NCBI RefSeq assembly: GCF_018861865.1
Contig: NZ_JAHLDV010000001.1
Coordinates: 163,955 to 227,954, forward strand
Source: Clostridium frigoris
GTDB lineage: Bacteria > Bacillota > Clostridia > Clostridiales > Clostridiaceae
Direction: 5' to 3'
DNA length: 64,000 bases
Below, piece after piece: positions 28,601-38,325 of the stretch; position 1 is the first letter of the stretch, and every line of letters starts with the position of its first letter. Below the pieces are notes generated by a model. It did no database searches. It saw only the letters and a list, made by a program, of their open reading frames with translations, and was not told where the DNA came from. Made by a program: the position numbers and the translations under genes.

Positions 28601-29848
28601 TTAATGAATAGCTCCGAGTATTGTTCTATTTTTTCCAATCCATCCTATACCTATAGTATTAACTCCTTTTGAATAATATGAAATAGGATTATTCTCATCA
28701 TCATAACCTGTTTTAAACTTTTTCCACCCATAAGAAGTTAATAATTTAGAGTAAGCTGTATACTCAGTCTCACTTATATTATAAAAATACTCAACATAAT
28801 TATCATCGCTACTAAGTACATAAGTATTATAATCAAGTCCTACAGGTTGTGGTACATCAGCTAATAATGGCAGAAATTCAGATGTGATACCTAATTCACT
28901 ATTAATTTTAGCAAGCGTCTTTTCATTACTAGTCGCTAAAAATGGTTTAACTTCATTAATAGGTATTACAAATCCTATATTACCTGATGTATCGAATCCT
29001 GAATAAGTTATTCCAATTACATTACCTAGCATGTCAAATAATGCTCCACCACTTGACCCATAAGTAATACTTGCAGTAGTTTGGATATCATTTCCTCTAT
29101 CATTTTTCCTATTATTTCCACTTATAATTCCAGTACTTAAAGTATTAGCATAACCTTGTGGACTTCCTATAGCGCAAGCAGCATCTCCTACCTCTACCGT
29201 ATCACTATTTCCTAAATTAACAGTGCTTAGATTAGTTGCATTTGATAATTGAAGCACTGCTATATCTTGTGTTTCATTATAATTCAAAACACTTTTAACC
29301 TCATATTTAGTTCCATTTTGAAGTATTACACTTACATATGACGCACCTTTAATAACATGAAAATTAGTTGCTATAACTCCATTAGACTTTACTATAAATC
29401 CACTACCACTAGCAGTTACATCATGATTTTTATCACTTACTTCAATATAAACAACTGCATCTGCGTATTTATTTATAATTTGTTTAGCAGTTAATTCACC
29501 AGTTACCGCTACTTGCGTAGTATCAGATAAATTTTTATCTTGCGCAGCATAATTAATCACTTTATTATTACTCTTATAAGCTACAGCTGGTATAATACTT
29601 GCATTTACAGTTTTCCCTGTAAGATTATCTATCCACACTCCCTCAAAATTTTTAACATAAATTGACCCACCAGAAACAATGTCATTATTAATTTCAGCGA
29701 AGTTTGCTACATCATTAGCATACTCTAAACTTATAGCCTGATTTCCTATCACAACTGTGCCACTTGACATCGCAGCAAAAGTTGTAATATATGTTGATCC
29801 CGCTATAATTATTGTTGCAAGAAGTGACCTTAAAATTTTTTTATTCAT
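28601..29848 (-). CDS. secreted trypsin-like (HtrA/S1C-type) serine protease with GTVVIG module
   Basis: 415 residues. A signal peptide (1-26, ending TFA) is followed by the shared ~80-residue module (27-104: GTVVIGNQAI, YAND, GGSIYVKNF, WIDNLTG, IIPAVAYKS), then a linker and a chymotrypsin-fold protease (about 125-310) with His164 (TNFHVIKGA), Asp195 (TQDIAVLQL) and Ser266 (YGSSGGALF). No PDZ domain follows; instead there is a ~100-residue C-terminal segment. GGAGG supports the ATG at 29848. The frame extends six codons further. The shared module suggests it acts in the same compartment as the three other module proteins and may process them, which is untested inference. Confidence 0.85.
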   Translation of the reverse strand: MNKKILRSLLATIIIAGSTYITTFAAMSSGTVVIGNQAISLEYANDVANFAEINNDIVSGGSIYVKNFEGVWIDNLTGKTVNASIIPAVAYKSNNKVINYAAQDKNLSDTTQVAVTGELTAKQIINKYADAVVYIEVSDKNHDVTASGSGFIVKSNGVIATNFHVIKGASYVSVILQNGTKYEVKSVLNYNETQDIAVLQLSNATNLSTVNLGNSDTVEVGDAACAIGSPQGYANTLSTGIISGNNRKNDRGNDIQTTASITYGSSGGALFDMLGNVIGITYSGFDTSGNIGFVIPINEVKPFLATSNEKTLAKINSELGITSEFLPLLADVPQPVGLDYNTYVLSSDDNYVEYFYNISETEYTAYSKLLTSYGWKKFKTGYDDENNPISYYSKGVNTIGIGWIGKNRTILGAIH

Positions 29849-30130
29849 ACTATCTGCCTCCATCATCTATTTTAAATTTCTTTATTTGTAATCAATAAGA
29901 AGTCAATCACCATTTTAGGGGGATTATCTCCTGTTTTTTTTATCATCTTTATCTAATATTAACTAATGTTTCATTAATTAGAACATTTTACTAATATTGA
30001 TAATTATACAATAAAAAAATGTGTAAAAGCAAACATTATTTGTGTTTTTCATGATATACATTTAAATCTAAAAGTGATAGTATATATTGATGATTAAATA
30101 ATCATCATAAAATTATATATAAGGTTGTGA

Positions 30131-32464
30131 ATGTTTATGAAAAATGTTTTTAAAAATTATAAAAAACATATAAAAAACGTATTTATACGGTGTTTTGCTC
30201 ATATAAATACGTTTTTTATAGTTTGTAATAAACACATAAAAAAGATTTTGAAGAGTTGCGCTATGTATATTAAAAAAGTTTTGATAAGTTATAAAATAAG
30301 TCCTAAAAAGGTTCATAAAATTTATAAAAGAGATATTAAGAATATATTAAGAAACCGTGCAACACTAGCCATGATAATAGGCCTAATTTTAATTCCCGCA
30401 CTTTATGCATGGATTAATATTAAGGCGGGATGGGATCCATATTTAAATACTAAAGGAATTTCAGTTGCAATTGTTAATTTAGATAAGGGCTCAGAATTAA
30501 GAAATATTAAGGTTAATATAGGAGATAATGTTGTAAAAAGTTTAAAAACTAATCAATCTATTGGTTGGACTTTTGTAAGTAAAGCCGATGCTGAAAATGG
30601 TATAAAATATGGTAAATACTATGCCAGCTTAACTGTCCCTAAAGATTTTTCAAAGGATCTTCTTTCTGTGGTAACTAGCGACACTCCAACGAAATCAAAA
30701 CTAATTTACACTGTTAATGAAAAAAGAAATGCTATAGCTCCAAAACTCACGGGGAAAGGTGCAACTGCTCTGCAAGCAGAAATCACAAAAACCTTCATTG
30801 AAACATCTAGCGGAACAGTTTTTTCTTTTCTTAATCAAATTGGAGTTGAGGTAGAAGATAATAAACCACAACTAAAAAGGCTTGCCGATATGCTAATTAG
30901 TCTAGATGATAAGATGCCTAAAATAAAAAAATCTATGGATAATGTATATGATGAATCTGTAGTACTTCAAAAATATTTGTTAAATGTCCAAAAGGATATT
31001 CCTACTGTAAATAAAGGAATCGCAAATGCTTTAACCATTACTAAGACAAGTAATGGATATATAACTAAGTCAAAGGATTCACTAAAATCTTTATCTCCTA
31101 TTATTCAAGAAGACCTCTCCATTATAAAGGATATAACAGATACTGCTGGATCGTCTTTAACTAAAGTTCAAGACATAATCCCATCAAATACTGCTGTTAT
31201 TAAAGATGGTTTAGTTACAACTAGGGATAAATATAGTGATGGATTACAGACTATTGACAATGTTATAAGTTTAAATAAATCACTGGATAATTTTTTAGAC
31301 AATACTGGTCTTGATACTTTAATTGATAATCTTTTAAAAGTTAGAGATGATATGGCAAACCAGCAAAACGATGTTAATTCTATGATTAATACCGTGGACC
31401 GTGGTGATCAGGTCCTAACTAGTGATTTAAATGATGCAGTGCAAGCTGCTAATAAGACTTCTAATTCAACAGCTAATATAATGGATGATTTTAAAACTAC
31501 AATTGATCCCAAAGTTGATAATGTTATGAAAAGCACAAATAAGTTATCAAGTAATTCGGTTAACACGCTCCAAAATATACAAAATAATATGCCCTTGATT
31601 AGTTCATCACTTAGTAAAAGTACTAGTCAACTTGACCAAGGCATAAAAAGTTTAAATACAGCAAGAAATAATTTTCCAAAGGCTGCTCAATATCTGCATT
31701 CAAATACAGAAAAATTAAAAGGCCTTACTAATGACAAAAAACTTAATGAAGTTATCAAGATGTTGAAAAAAGATGGTGCAAAGGAAAGTGACTTTTTAGC
31801 AAGCCCCATAGCCTTAACCCAAAATAGAATCTATGCAATACCTAACTACGGTTCAGCTATGTCGCCCTTTTATACTACACTTGCTCTTTGGGTAGGTGCA
31901 CTTCTAATGCATTCATTGTTATCAGTAGAGGTTAAAAACTTTAAGGATGGCATACCTGTAAGTACAAGAGAAAAATATTTGGGAAGGTATTTTACCTTTT
32001 TAACTATTGCAATTATGCAAGCTTTAGTAACTATAGTTGGAAACTTACTCCTACTCAAAACTTATGCAGTATCGCCTATTATACTTACACTATTTGGAGT
32101 GTACGTGAGTATTGTATTTCTTACGATTATCTATTCATTCGTATGTGTACTTGGAAATATAGGCAAAGCTTTGATTGTTGTAGTAATGGTACTACAAATT
32201 TCTGCCTCAGGAGGAACATTTCCAGTAGAATTATTAGGTGATTTCTTTCAATTTATACACCCTATGCTTCCATTTACCTATGCTATAGGCGGAATGAGGG
32301 AAGCAGTAGCAGGAATTATACCAGAACTACTAATTAATCATGTATTAACCCTTGGGAAGTATTTAGTTGTTAGTTTCTTTCTTGGATTTATATTACAAGA
32401 AAGAATGAATAAAGTAACTTCTAAATTTATAGAAGAATTTGATAAAAGTGGTTTAGCTGAGTAG
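30131..32464 (+). CDS. YhgE/Pip-family membrane protein (first of a tandem pair)
   Basis: 777 residues. A long basic N-terminus precedes the first membrane helix (TLAMIIGLILIPALYAWINIKAGWDPY), then a large external coiled-coil region and five C-terminal helices (from about 585). This is the YhgE/Pip plan, related to ABC-2-type membrane proteins and phage infection proteins. It is about 55% similar by eye to the next gene. Compared with it, the N-terminus carries about 35 extra residues encoded across a 16-bp inverted repeat (30172-30217). AAGG six bases before ATG 30131 supports this start. ATG 30137 aligns with the start of the paralogue. Substrate and function are not established. Confidence 0.85.
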   Translation: MFMKNVFKNYKKHIKNVFIRCFAHINTFFIVCNKHIKKILKSCAMYIKKVLISYKISPKKVHKIYKRDIKNILRNRATLAMIIGLILIPALYAWINIKAGWDPYLNTKGISVAIVNLDKGSELRNIKVNIGDNVVKSLKTNQSIGWTFVSKADAENGIKYGKYYASLTVPKDFSKDLLSVVTSDTPTKSKLIYTVNEKRNAIAPKLTGKGATALQAEITKTFIETSSGTVFSFLNQIGVEVEDNKPQLKRLADMLISLDDKMPKIKKSMDNVYDESVVLQKYLLNVQKDIPTVNKGIANALTITKTSNGYITKSKDSLKSLSPIIQEDLSIIKDITDTAGSSLTKVQDIIPSNTAVIKDGLVTTRDKYSDGLQTIDNVISLNKSLDNFLDNTGLDTLIDNLLKVRDDMANQQNDVNSMINTVDRGDQVLTSDLNDAVQAANKTSNSTANIMDDFKTTIDPKVDNVMKSTNKLSSNSVNTLQNIQNNMPLISSSLSKSTSQLDQGIKSLNTARNNFPKAAQYLHSNTEKLKGLTNDKKLNEVIKMLKKDGAKESDFLASPIALTQNRIYAIPNYGSAMSPFYTTLALWVGALLMHSLLSVEVKNFKDGIPVSTREKYLGRYFTFLTIAIMQALVTIVGNLLLLKTYAVSPIILTLFGVYVSIVFLTIIYSFVCVLGNIGKALIVVVMVLQISASGGTFPVELLGDFFQFIHPMLPFTYAIGGMREAVAGIIPELLINHVLTLGKYLVVSFFLGFILQERMNKVTSKFIEEFDKSGLAE
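30172..30217. repeat. perfect 16-bp inverted repeat inside the YhgE coding start
   Basis: AAAAAACGTATTTATA (30172-30187) and TATAAATACGTTTTTT (30202-30217) flank a 14-base loop. In RNA it forms a stem ending in U6, about 40 bases into the reading frame. It resembles an intrinsic terminator or attenuator placed inside the gene. Confidence 0.8.
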
Positions 32465-32497
32465 TAATAAAATATATACGTAAGGTTGTGGAGGTTA

Positions 32498-34696
32498 ATG
32501 AAAAATATTTTTAAAAGTCCTAAAATAAATATGAAAAATGTTTTTAAAATTTACAAGAGAGATCTAAAAAATATAATATGTAGCTATGTAACACTAATTA
32601 TAATACTTGGAGTATCTTTCTTACCATCGCTTTATGCATGGTTTAATATTGAAGCAGGTTGGGATCCATATTCAAAGACTAAAGGACTTTTAGTTGCAGT
32701 TGTTAATCTTGATAATGGTTCAACATTAAAAGGGACTAAAGTTAATATTGGAAATGATTTGGTAAAGAAATTAAGAACTAACGAGTCTATTGGTTGGACC
32801 TTTGTAAGTGATAGCGAGGCTAAAAAAGGTGTAAAATATGGTAAATACTATGCCAGTTTTACTATTCCTAAGGACTTTTCAAAAGATTTCCTTTCTATTA
32901 CATCTTATTCTGACCCAATTAAAGCAAAATTAATTTATACTGTGAATGAAAAAGAAAATGCTATAGCTCCAAAAATAACAGGTAGTGGTGCAACTTCCCT
33001 GCAAGGACAAATCACACAAACTTTTATGGAAACAGCAAGTAAAACACTTTTTACTTATCTTAACCAAGTTGGAGGAGATCTTGAGAAGAGCAAACCGCAA
33101 CTGGAAAGTCTTGCCAACACAGTAATTAGTGCAGATGATAATATGCCTAAAATTGAAAGTTCCATAAATGATATTTACAAGGAATCATTAATGTTTCAAA
33201 AATTAATGAAAAATGTCCAAGATGATATTCCTACTATATCGGGTGCCATAGACAATACTTTGGATATTACTAAAACAGGCAATAATTTTATGGAAAGTAA
33301 AAAGAGTTCACTTCAAAGTATATCTCCAATTATGAAGGCTGACCTTGCCCTTATAAAAAATAAAGCTGATACCGCTAAAGACTCTTTAAATGACTTTCAA
33401 GACTCAAAGGATTCAACTACTGAATCAGCTAGATCAGCTTTAGTTAAATCACGAGATAAATATACCGATGGAATACAGAAAATTGACAATGTACTAACTT
33501 TAAATAAATCAATAAATAATTCCTTAAACAGTACTGTTATTGGAAATTTCATTACTCGTCTTACAAATGTTAAAAATGAAATGACAAATCAGAAGGCAGA
33601 TGTTAATTCTATGATTAATACTGTAGACAATAATAATGAGGTAATAAATAGTGATATAACAGCCGCGGTGCAAGGCGCCAATAAAACTTCAGTGTTAATG
33701 GATAATACCATGAATGCTTTTGACGGGGGAACCGGTCCAGCAATTGATGATGCTATGGACAATGCAAGTGGATTATCTAATAGTGCAATAGATATGTTAC
33801 AAAATATACAAGGCAATATGCCCCTCATTAGTAGCATGCTTAATCAAACTAGTACTCAATTGGACTCAGGCGTAGACGGTTTAAAGGAAATAAAAGAAAA
33901 GTTTCCAAAACTAGATCAAGATATACATTCAAATGCAGTAAAATTAAGAAGCCTTACTGATGATGAAAAACTTAATGAACTTATAAAGATGCTAAAAAGG
34001 GATGGTAAAAAAGAAAGTGACTTCTTAGCAAACCCAATAGAGCTAGTACAGAATAAAGTCTATCCAATACCTAATTATGGTTCAGCTATGACCCCATTTT
34101 ATACTATACTTGCTATTTGGGTAGGTGCATTTATATTAGTTTCAGTGTTAGCAGTTCATGTTAAAGACTTTAAGGATGGCACACTAATAAACACAAAAGA
34201 AAAATATTTAGGAAGATATTTTACATTTGTAAGCATTGGAATTCTTCAAGCTTTAATAACTATAGCAGGCAATCTATTTCTTCTAAAAACTTATGCAGTC
34301 TCCCCTATAGTTCTTACAATATTCGGGGTATATGTAAGCATTGTATTTACTACAATAATATATACACTTGTATCTGTTTTAGGTAATGGAGGCATAGCTC
34401 TCACTATGATTGCACTCGTACTACAAGTTTCAGGCTCAGGAGGAACATTTCCAATAGAATTACTGGGTGATTTCTTTCAATATATAAATCCTACGATGCC
34501 ATTTACTTATGCCATAGGCGGAATGAGAGAAGCAACAGCAGGAATTATACCTGGGGTGTTAATTAAACATATTTTAATATTAGCTATATATTTCATTGTT
34601 TTTTTACTTCTTGGACTTTTCTTCAAAGAAAAAATAAACAAAAAAACTGCAGGCTTTGTAAAACAGTTCCATGAAAGTGGTTTAACAGGTAAATAA
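32498..34696 (+). CDS. YhgE/Pip-family membrane protein (second of a tandem pair)
   Basis: About 732 residues, the same architecture as the preceding gene: first helix in LIIILGVSFLPSLYAWFNIEAGWDPY, a coiled extracytoplasmic region of about 480 residues, and five C-terminal helices with GSGGTFPIELLGDFFQYINP and MPFTYAIGGMREA. The leader before the two genes is also alike (TAAGGTTGTG, then ATGAAAAAT), so the duplication included the ribosome binding region. ATG 32498 follows GGAGG. A TTG 12 bases upstream is unlikely. The pair probably forms one transcript ending at 34752. Confidence 0.87.
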   Translation: MKNIFKSPKINMKNVFKIYKRDLKNIICSYVTLIIILGVSFLPSLYAWFNIEAGWDPYSKTKGLLVAVVNLDNGSTLKGTKVNIGNDLVKKLRTNESIGWTFVSDSEAKKGVKYGKYYASFTIPKDFSKDFLSITSYSDPIKAKLIYTVNEKENAIAPKITGSGATSLQGQITQTFMETASKTLFTYLNQVGGDLEKSKPQLESLANTVISADDNMPKIESSINDIYKESLMFQKLMKNVQDDIPTISGAIDNTLDITKTGNNFMESKKSSLQSISPIMKADLALIKNKADTAKDSLNDFQDSKDSTTESARSALVKSRDKYTDGIQKIDNVLTLNKSINNSLNSTVIGNFITRLTNVKNEMTNQKADVNSMINTVDNNNEVINSDITAAVQGANKTSVLMDNTMNAFDGGTGPAIDDAMDNASGLSNSAIDMLQNIQGNMPLISSMLNQTSTQLDSGVDGLKEIKEKFPKLDQDIHSNAVKLRSLTDDEKLNELIKMLKRDGKKESDFLANPIELVQNKVYPIPNYGSAMTPFYTILAIWVGAFILVSVLAVHVKDFKDGTLINTKEKYLGRYFTFVSIGILQALITIAGNLFLLKTYAVSPIVLTIFGVYVSIVFTTIIYTLVSVLGNGGIALTMIALVLQVSGSGGTFPIELLGDFFQYINPTMPFTYAIGGMREATAGIIPGVLIKHILILAIYFIVFLLLGLFFKEKINKKTAGFVKQFHESGLTGK

Positions 34697-34708
34697 TCTT
34701 TTACTAAA

Positions 34709-34752
34709 AAAAATGTATGAAATAGACATTGTTTGTCTATTGCATACATTTT
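34709..34752. terminator. bidirectional terminator
   Basis: AATGTATG and ATAGAC pair with GTCTAT and CATACATT. The hairpin is flanked by A- and T-tracts and lies between convergent genes. Confidence 0.7.
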
Positions 34753-34787
34753 TATTTTTCGTGCCTAACTATTAATTTATTAATTTA

Positions 34788-37448
34788 TTAATTTATTTCT
34801 GGTATTTCAACTTCTACAGTACATATTTTCTCTTTGTAAAGGCCTGTTATAGTTGTTTTTCCAGGCTTTACAGCTGTTACAAGACCATTATTTACATCTA
34901 CCTTAGCTATGGCAGGATTACTAGATGTCCAAGTTGTGTCATTTGTTACATCTATATCTTTATTTCCATATTGATCGGTGCCCAGCAATGTAATCTGTCC
35001 TGTTGTTTCATTAACAACATTTCCATATTCATCTCTACCAATTATTAATTGCACTCCCTCTACATCTTTGTTTTCATCAACCGTATCTTTAATTACTACC
35101 GACGAAGGAGTAACTATAAAAGCATCATCAGAGATTATTAGATTTATAGAATCTGTTTTACCATTAGCAGTAAGAAGACTTATCGTTATAATTGTATCAC
35201 TACCAATACCAGTTACAGCAGCATTTACGCCAGCTTTTGCCTTAACATTTATTACTGAGCCATCTGTAGTTACAGTAACTAATTTAGAATCAGAAATTAT
35301 TTTAATAGCCTCTGTGGGAACATCAATCTCTCCATCATTTACTTTATAAGTTAATGCTACCGATTGATCCATTACATCATCCTTAGCATCATTATATATT
35401 TTGTAGTTATTTTCAGTAAATGCTATTGAATTTATATTTGTATTATCACCAATGCTTATATTTGCAGTTGCTTTTATAACCTGATCATTTAATGATTTCA
35501 CAACTATTGTATCAGTTCCTGTTGCTTCACCAAAATATGTTATATACATCTTTTTATCTCTATCATCATAAGAAACTGTTGCAGTAGTTTTGGTTCCGTA
35601 TAATACGTTTAACATAGTAGGATCAGTAATAGCTTTTCCATATTGGTCAAGTATAACTATTTCTTTTTTCACACTAGCTCCTGGAATTATTGAAATTTTA
35701 GTGTCTTCAAGTGTTATAGATTTCACTTTACTCTTCGCCCTTACAGTTACGTCTAATGCATCTTTAATAACATCTGTTGAATTTATTGTTTTATTTCCAA
35801 CTTTTACTGTGAGTATTGTATCCGACTCTAAGCTTCTAACTGAAGTAGCAGTTGGATCAAATTTTACAGCTATACCCTGAGCATCTTCTGCTGTAGCATC
35901 TATAATAATTCCGCTTGCATCATGTTTATAATAAACAAGACTTGCAAAACTTGCAAAACTTGTTTTGGCTTTATTTTTAGCCTCAATAGTCCATCCAGAA
36001 GTATCTGGAATTATTTCATCACCTGTGTTATCAACTACATCTAAAACCCTATAAACAGGACTCATCTCATTTGCTATTATACTATTGTCTACAATATTAT
36101 TTCCAAGTTTAATAGATGCAAGTGTTGTAACTTCTGAAATAGCTACTACATCTCTAGTCGCAACTGTACCATTAACACTTAACCGCACTATGTAAGTTCC
36201 AGATTTTTTTGCATTAAATCTTAAGGATTTAACAACCGTCGTAGTTGCTGCTTGTCCATTTATATCTAACTTTTCAACTGTTAGGTTATTGTCTAGTACT
36301 CCGTTTTTGTAAACTAAAGCGGTAATATTATTACCATTCTGGTCTATAATCTCATTATGAGCATTTCTTATAACTAAATTTATTACTGACTTTGTATTAA
36401 CTTTAAGTTTTTGTAATATTATAGCATCAATAGTTCTTGCAACTCCATTTAATGTAGTTGTCACATCAAATTTTGATGCCTTTATGGTACCTTCTGCGTC
36501 TATTGTCGTTCCTACATATGGAGTAACTTCATATGTTCCAGCTTTTGTTGATTTAGCACTGATTATAATATCATTTTTATCATCACTGCCGCCACGAAGA
36601 TCAGCTGTAACTGTTACATCACTTGCAGCTGTACCACTTGTTTTAGCAATTATATTGAATTTAATCATATCAGTTGTTAATTTAGCACCATCGTTTTGTG
36701 TTATTTTATTATAAATAATATCTTCATTATTAAACGCTGTAATAGGTTTTTCAGTGGTTAAATCAAGTTGTATGAGTTTAGCTTTTCCTACCACAAAATT
36801 AGTGTTTACCTGGGATATTAATTTTGCGCTTGAATTAGTAGCATCTTTATCAAATTTATCAAGTTTTATTACTACGACATCATTTTCAACTAAATCTTTT
36901 TCTAATGTTACTTTTGCCATATTATTTTCTGTTGTTAATTTTACTTCAGTTTTGTTTATTGGTATTCCATTTATTGTTGCTGTTACCTTATATGAATCAT
37001 CTGTTTTTATATTATATGCCTGCCCATACTGATCTACTGCTGTTAGATAGATAACGTTTGATGTATTAGTAATAGCGTTTGTAATACTTGTAAATGTTTT
37101 TGGATATAATGGTTCCTTAACATCTGCTACACTAGTATCTCCAGCATCAAATTTAGTTTCACCTTTAGCATTTTTATAAGCCACAGCAGGTATTAATCCC
37201 GAAGCTACCCTTTCTCCTGTAACATTATCTATCCAATTTTCATCAAAATCTTTAACATAAATTGCTCCACCTGCGGCTATTGCACTCGTAATTTCAGAAG
37301 CATTATCTGAATCATTAGCATAAGTTAAATCAAAAGCTTTACTTCCTATTACAACTGTTCCATTACCCATTGCTGCAAAAGCCGTGAAAGATATTGACCC
37401 AGCTATCATTAACGCAGCAAGTGTCGAACTTATAATTTTCTTATTCAT
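34788..37448 (-). CDS. large secreted Ig-like surface protein with GTVVIG module (twin 1)
   Basis: 886 residues. The signal peptide ends AFA (about 26). The shared module is at 27-104 (GTVVIGSKAFDLTYAND, GGAIYVKDF, NWIDNVTGE, LIPAVAYKN). A chain of beta-sandwich/Ig-like segments follows, and the C-terminus has a Big_2-like domain (TTWTSSNPAIAKVDVNNG, LVTAVKPGKTTITG). There is no LPxTG motif or membrane anchor. It is paralogous along its length to the 994-residue protein at 43.7 kb, lacking one ~110-residue domain. Its promoter region and leader also match that gene. It is probably an adhesin or S-layer-like structural protein. How it is held to the wall is not evident. Confidence 0.82.
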   Translation of the reverse strand: MNKKIISSTLAALMIAGSISFTAFAAMGNGTVVIGSKAFDLTYANDSDNASEITSAIAAGGAIYVKDFDENWIDNVTGERVASGLIPAVAYKNAKGETKFDAGDTSVADVKEPLYPKTFTSITNAITNTSNVIYLTAVDQYGQAYNIKTDDSYKVTATINGIPINKTEVKLTTENNMAKVTLEKDLVENDVVVIKLDKFDKDATNSSAKLISQVNTNFVVGKAKLIQLDLTTEKPITAFNNEDIIYNKITQNDGAKLTTDMIKFNIIAKTSGTAASDVTVTADLRGGSDDKNDIIISAKSTKAGTYEVTPYVGTTIDAEGTIKASKFDVTTTLNGVARTIDAIILQKLKVNTKSVINLVIRNAHNEIIDQNGNNITALVYKNGVLDNNLTVEKLDINGQAATTTVVKSLRFNAKKSGTYIVRLSVNGTVATRDVVAISEVTTLASIKLGNNIVDNSIIANEMSPVYRVLDVVDNTGDEIIPDTSGWTIEAKNKAKTSFASFASLVYYKHDASGIIIDATAEDAQGIAVKFDPTATSVRSLESDTILTVKVGNKTINSTDVIKDALDVTVRAKSKVKSITLEDTKISIIPGASVKKEIVILDQYGKAITDPTMLNVLYGTKTTATVSYDDRDKKMYITYFGEATGTDTIVVKSLNDQVIKATANISIGDNTNINSIAFTENNYKIYNDAKDDVMDQSVALTYKVNDGEIDVPTEAIKIISDSKLVTVTTDGSVINVKAKAGVNAAVTGIGSDTIITISLLTANGKTDSINLIISDDAFIVTPSSVVIKDTVDENKDVEGVQLIIGRDEYGNVVNETTGQITLLGTDQYGNKDIDVTNDTTWTSSNPAIAKVDVNNGLVTAVKPGKTTITGLYKEKICTVEVEIPEIN

Positions 37449-37504
37449 ATATTTTTGCCTCCGTCTATTTAGGTTTAATTTTATGTATACTCTTATACTC
37501 TTTT

Positions 37505-37560
37505 ACACTTATATAACGCTTGTCCTGACAGTATAGTTGCATATTTTTCAAATGTTTTTA
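37505..37560 (-). promoter_or_regulatory. conserved upstream block of twin surface-protein genes
   Basis: A stretch reading ATAACGCTTGTCC ... TATAGTTGCAT ... AATGTTTTTA on the plus strand is repeated with few changes at about 46800-46856, in the same position before the 994-residue paralogue. It probably contains the promoter or operator common to both genes. Confidence 0.5.
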
Positions 37561-37565
37561 TAAAA

Positions 37566-37607
37566 AAAGAAGATGTTTGGAATAAATTCATTCCAAACAT
37601 CTTCTTT
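37566..37607 (-). terminator. terminator for the small SLAP-like gene
   Basis: AAAGAAGATGTTTGGAAT pairs perfectly with ATTCCAAACATCTTCTTT (18 bp). It lies 18 bases beyond the stop at 37626. An almost identical hairpin lies at 46895-46936. Confidence 0.8.
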
Positions 37608-37625
37608 ATAACTATTTATTTTAAT

Positions 37626-38243
37626 TTATTGCATTTCAAAGGTAACAGTCCAAGTTGTTAAATCTGGTAATTGTTCACTAAGGCGCGCTTTTTCTATTAA
37701 TACTTCACATATGCCTATTTTGAACGGACTTATTGTTTTATTTATATCTACAACATCAGCTATTATTACGTTATCATTTGCATCCTTTAACTTGAATGGG
37801 AACTTAGTAATTTCAGTTGCATTATTACTTCCATTATACATTAGTAACATTACTTTCAAATCATAATTATCAGTTTTTTCAACGCTATAAGGAAACATCT
37901 TTGAATATTTATTATTTTTAACAATATTCTTCTCGGAAAACTCTAACATCTTAGTAAGATCTAATTTAGATAAACCCTCTGGGATTTTTTCAAATCCTTC
38001 TTCCATTAATTTATCGTTTAAAATTTCTTTTGAATTCTTAACTGCTTTTTCCTTTAATTTTTTATCTGTTTTATTCTCATTGCCAACATTTAATATTTCA
38101 CCATCTGGACAAACCTTATAAATAAAATTATCAGATAAATTTTGCTCAGACAAATCCTCAGTAGTTATAGTAACTAACCCACTTAATTTATCGTTTATAA
38201 CAATAAAATCAATTCCAACATTTTGTATATCTACATTACTCAT
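37626..38243 (-). CDS. SLAP-like domain protein
   Basis: 205 residues, no signal peptide. The C-terminal half (about 105-200: LLMYNGSNNATEITKFPFKLKD, VVDINKTISPFKIGICEVLIE, TTWTVTFE) follows the same pattern as the SLAP repeats of the 280-residue protein at 19.7 kb. The N-terminal half is short and charged. GAGAAGGG precedes the ATG. It lies between the Spo0A-like gene (upstream, same strand) and the 886-residue surface protein. A role in surface-layer assembly is inferred from domain and context only. Confidence 0.6.
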   Translation of the reverse strand: MSNVDIQNVGIDFIVINDKLSGLVTITTEDLSEQNLSDNFIYKVCPDGEILNVGNENKTDKKLKEKAVKNSKEILNDKLMEEGFEKIPEGLSKLDLTKMLEFSEKNIVKNNKYSKMFPYSVEKTDNYDLKVMLLMYNGSNNATEITKFPFKLKDANDNVIIADVVDINKTISPFKIGICEVLIEKARLSEQLPDLTTWTVTFEMQ

Positions 38244-38325
38244 ATATTTTTCCCTTCTCTTCGCCTCAGTATTTTTAATTTTAGCTAAATCTTTAATATA
38301 TATTATTGTATCATAAAATCAATAA

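Noticed and set aside
34978..37032. Several plus-strand ORFs opposite the large Ig-like genes
   Set aside because: They are antisense shadows caused by codon bias of Val/Thr/Asp-rich repeats; none has a ribosome binding site.
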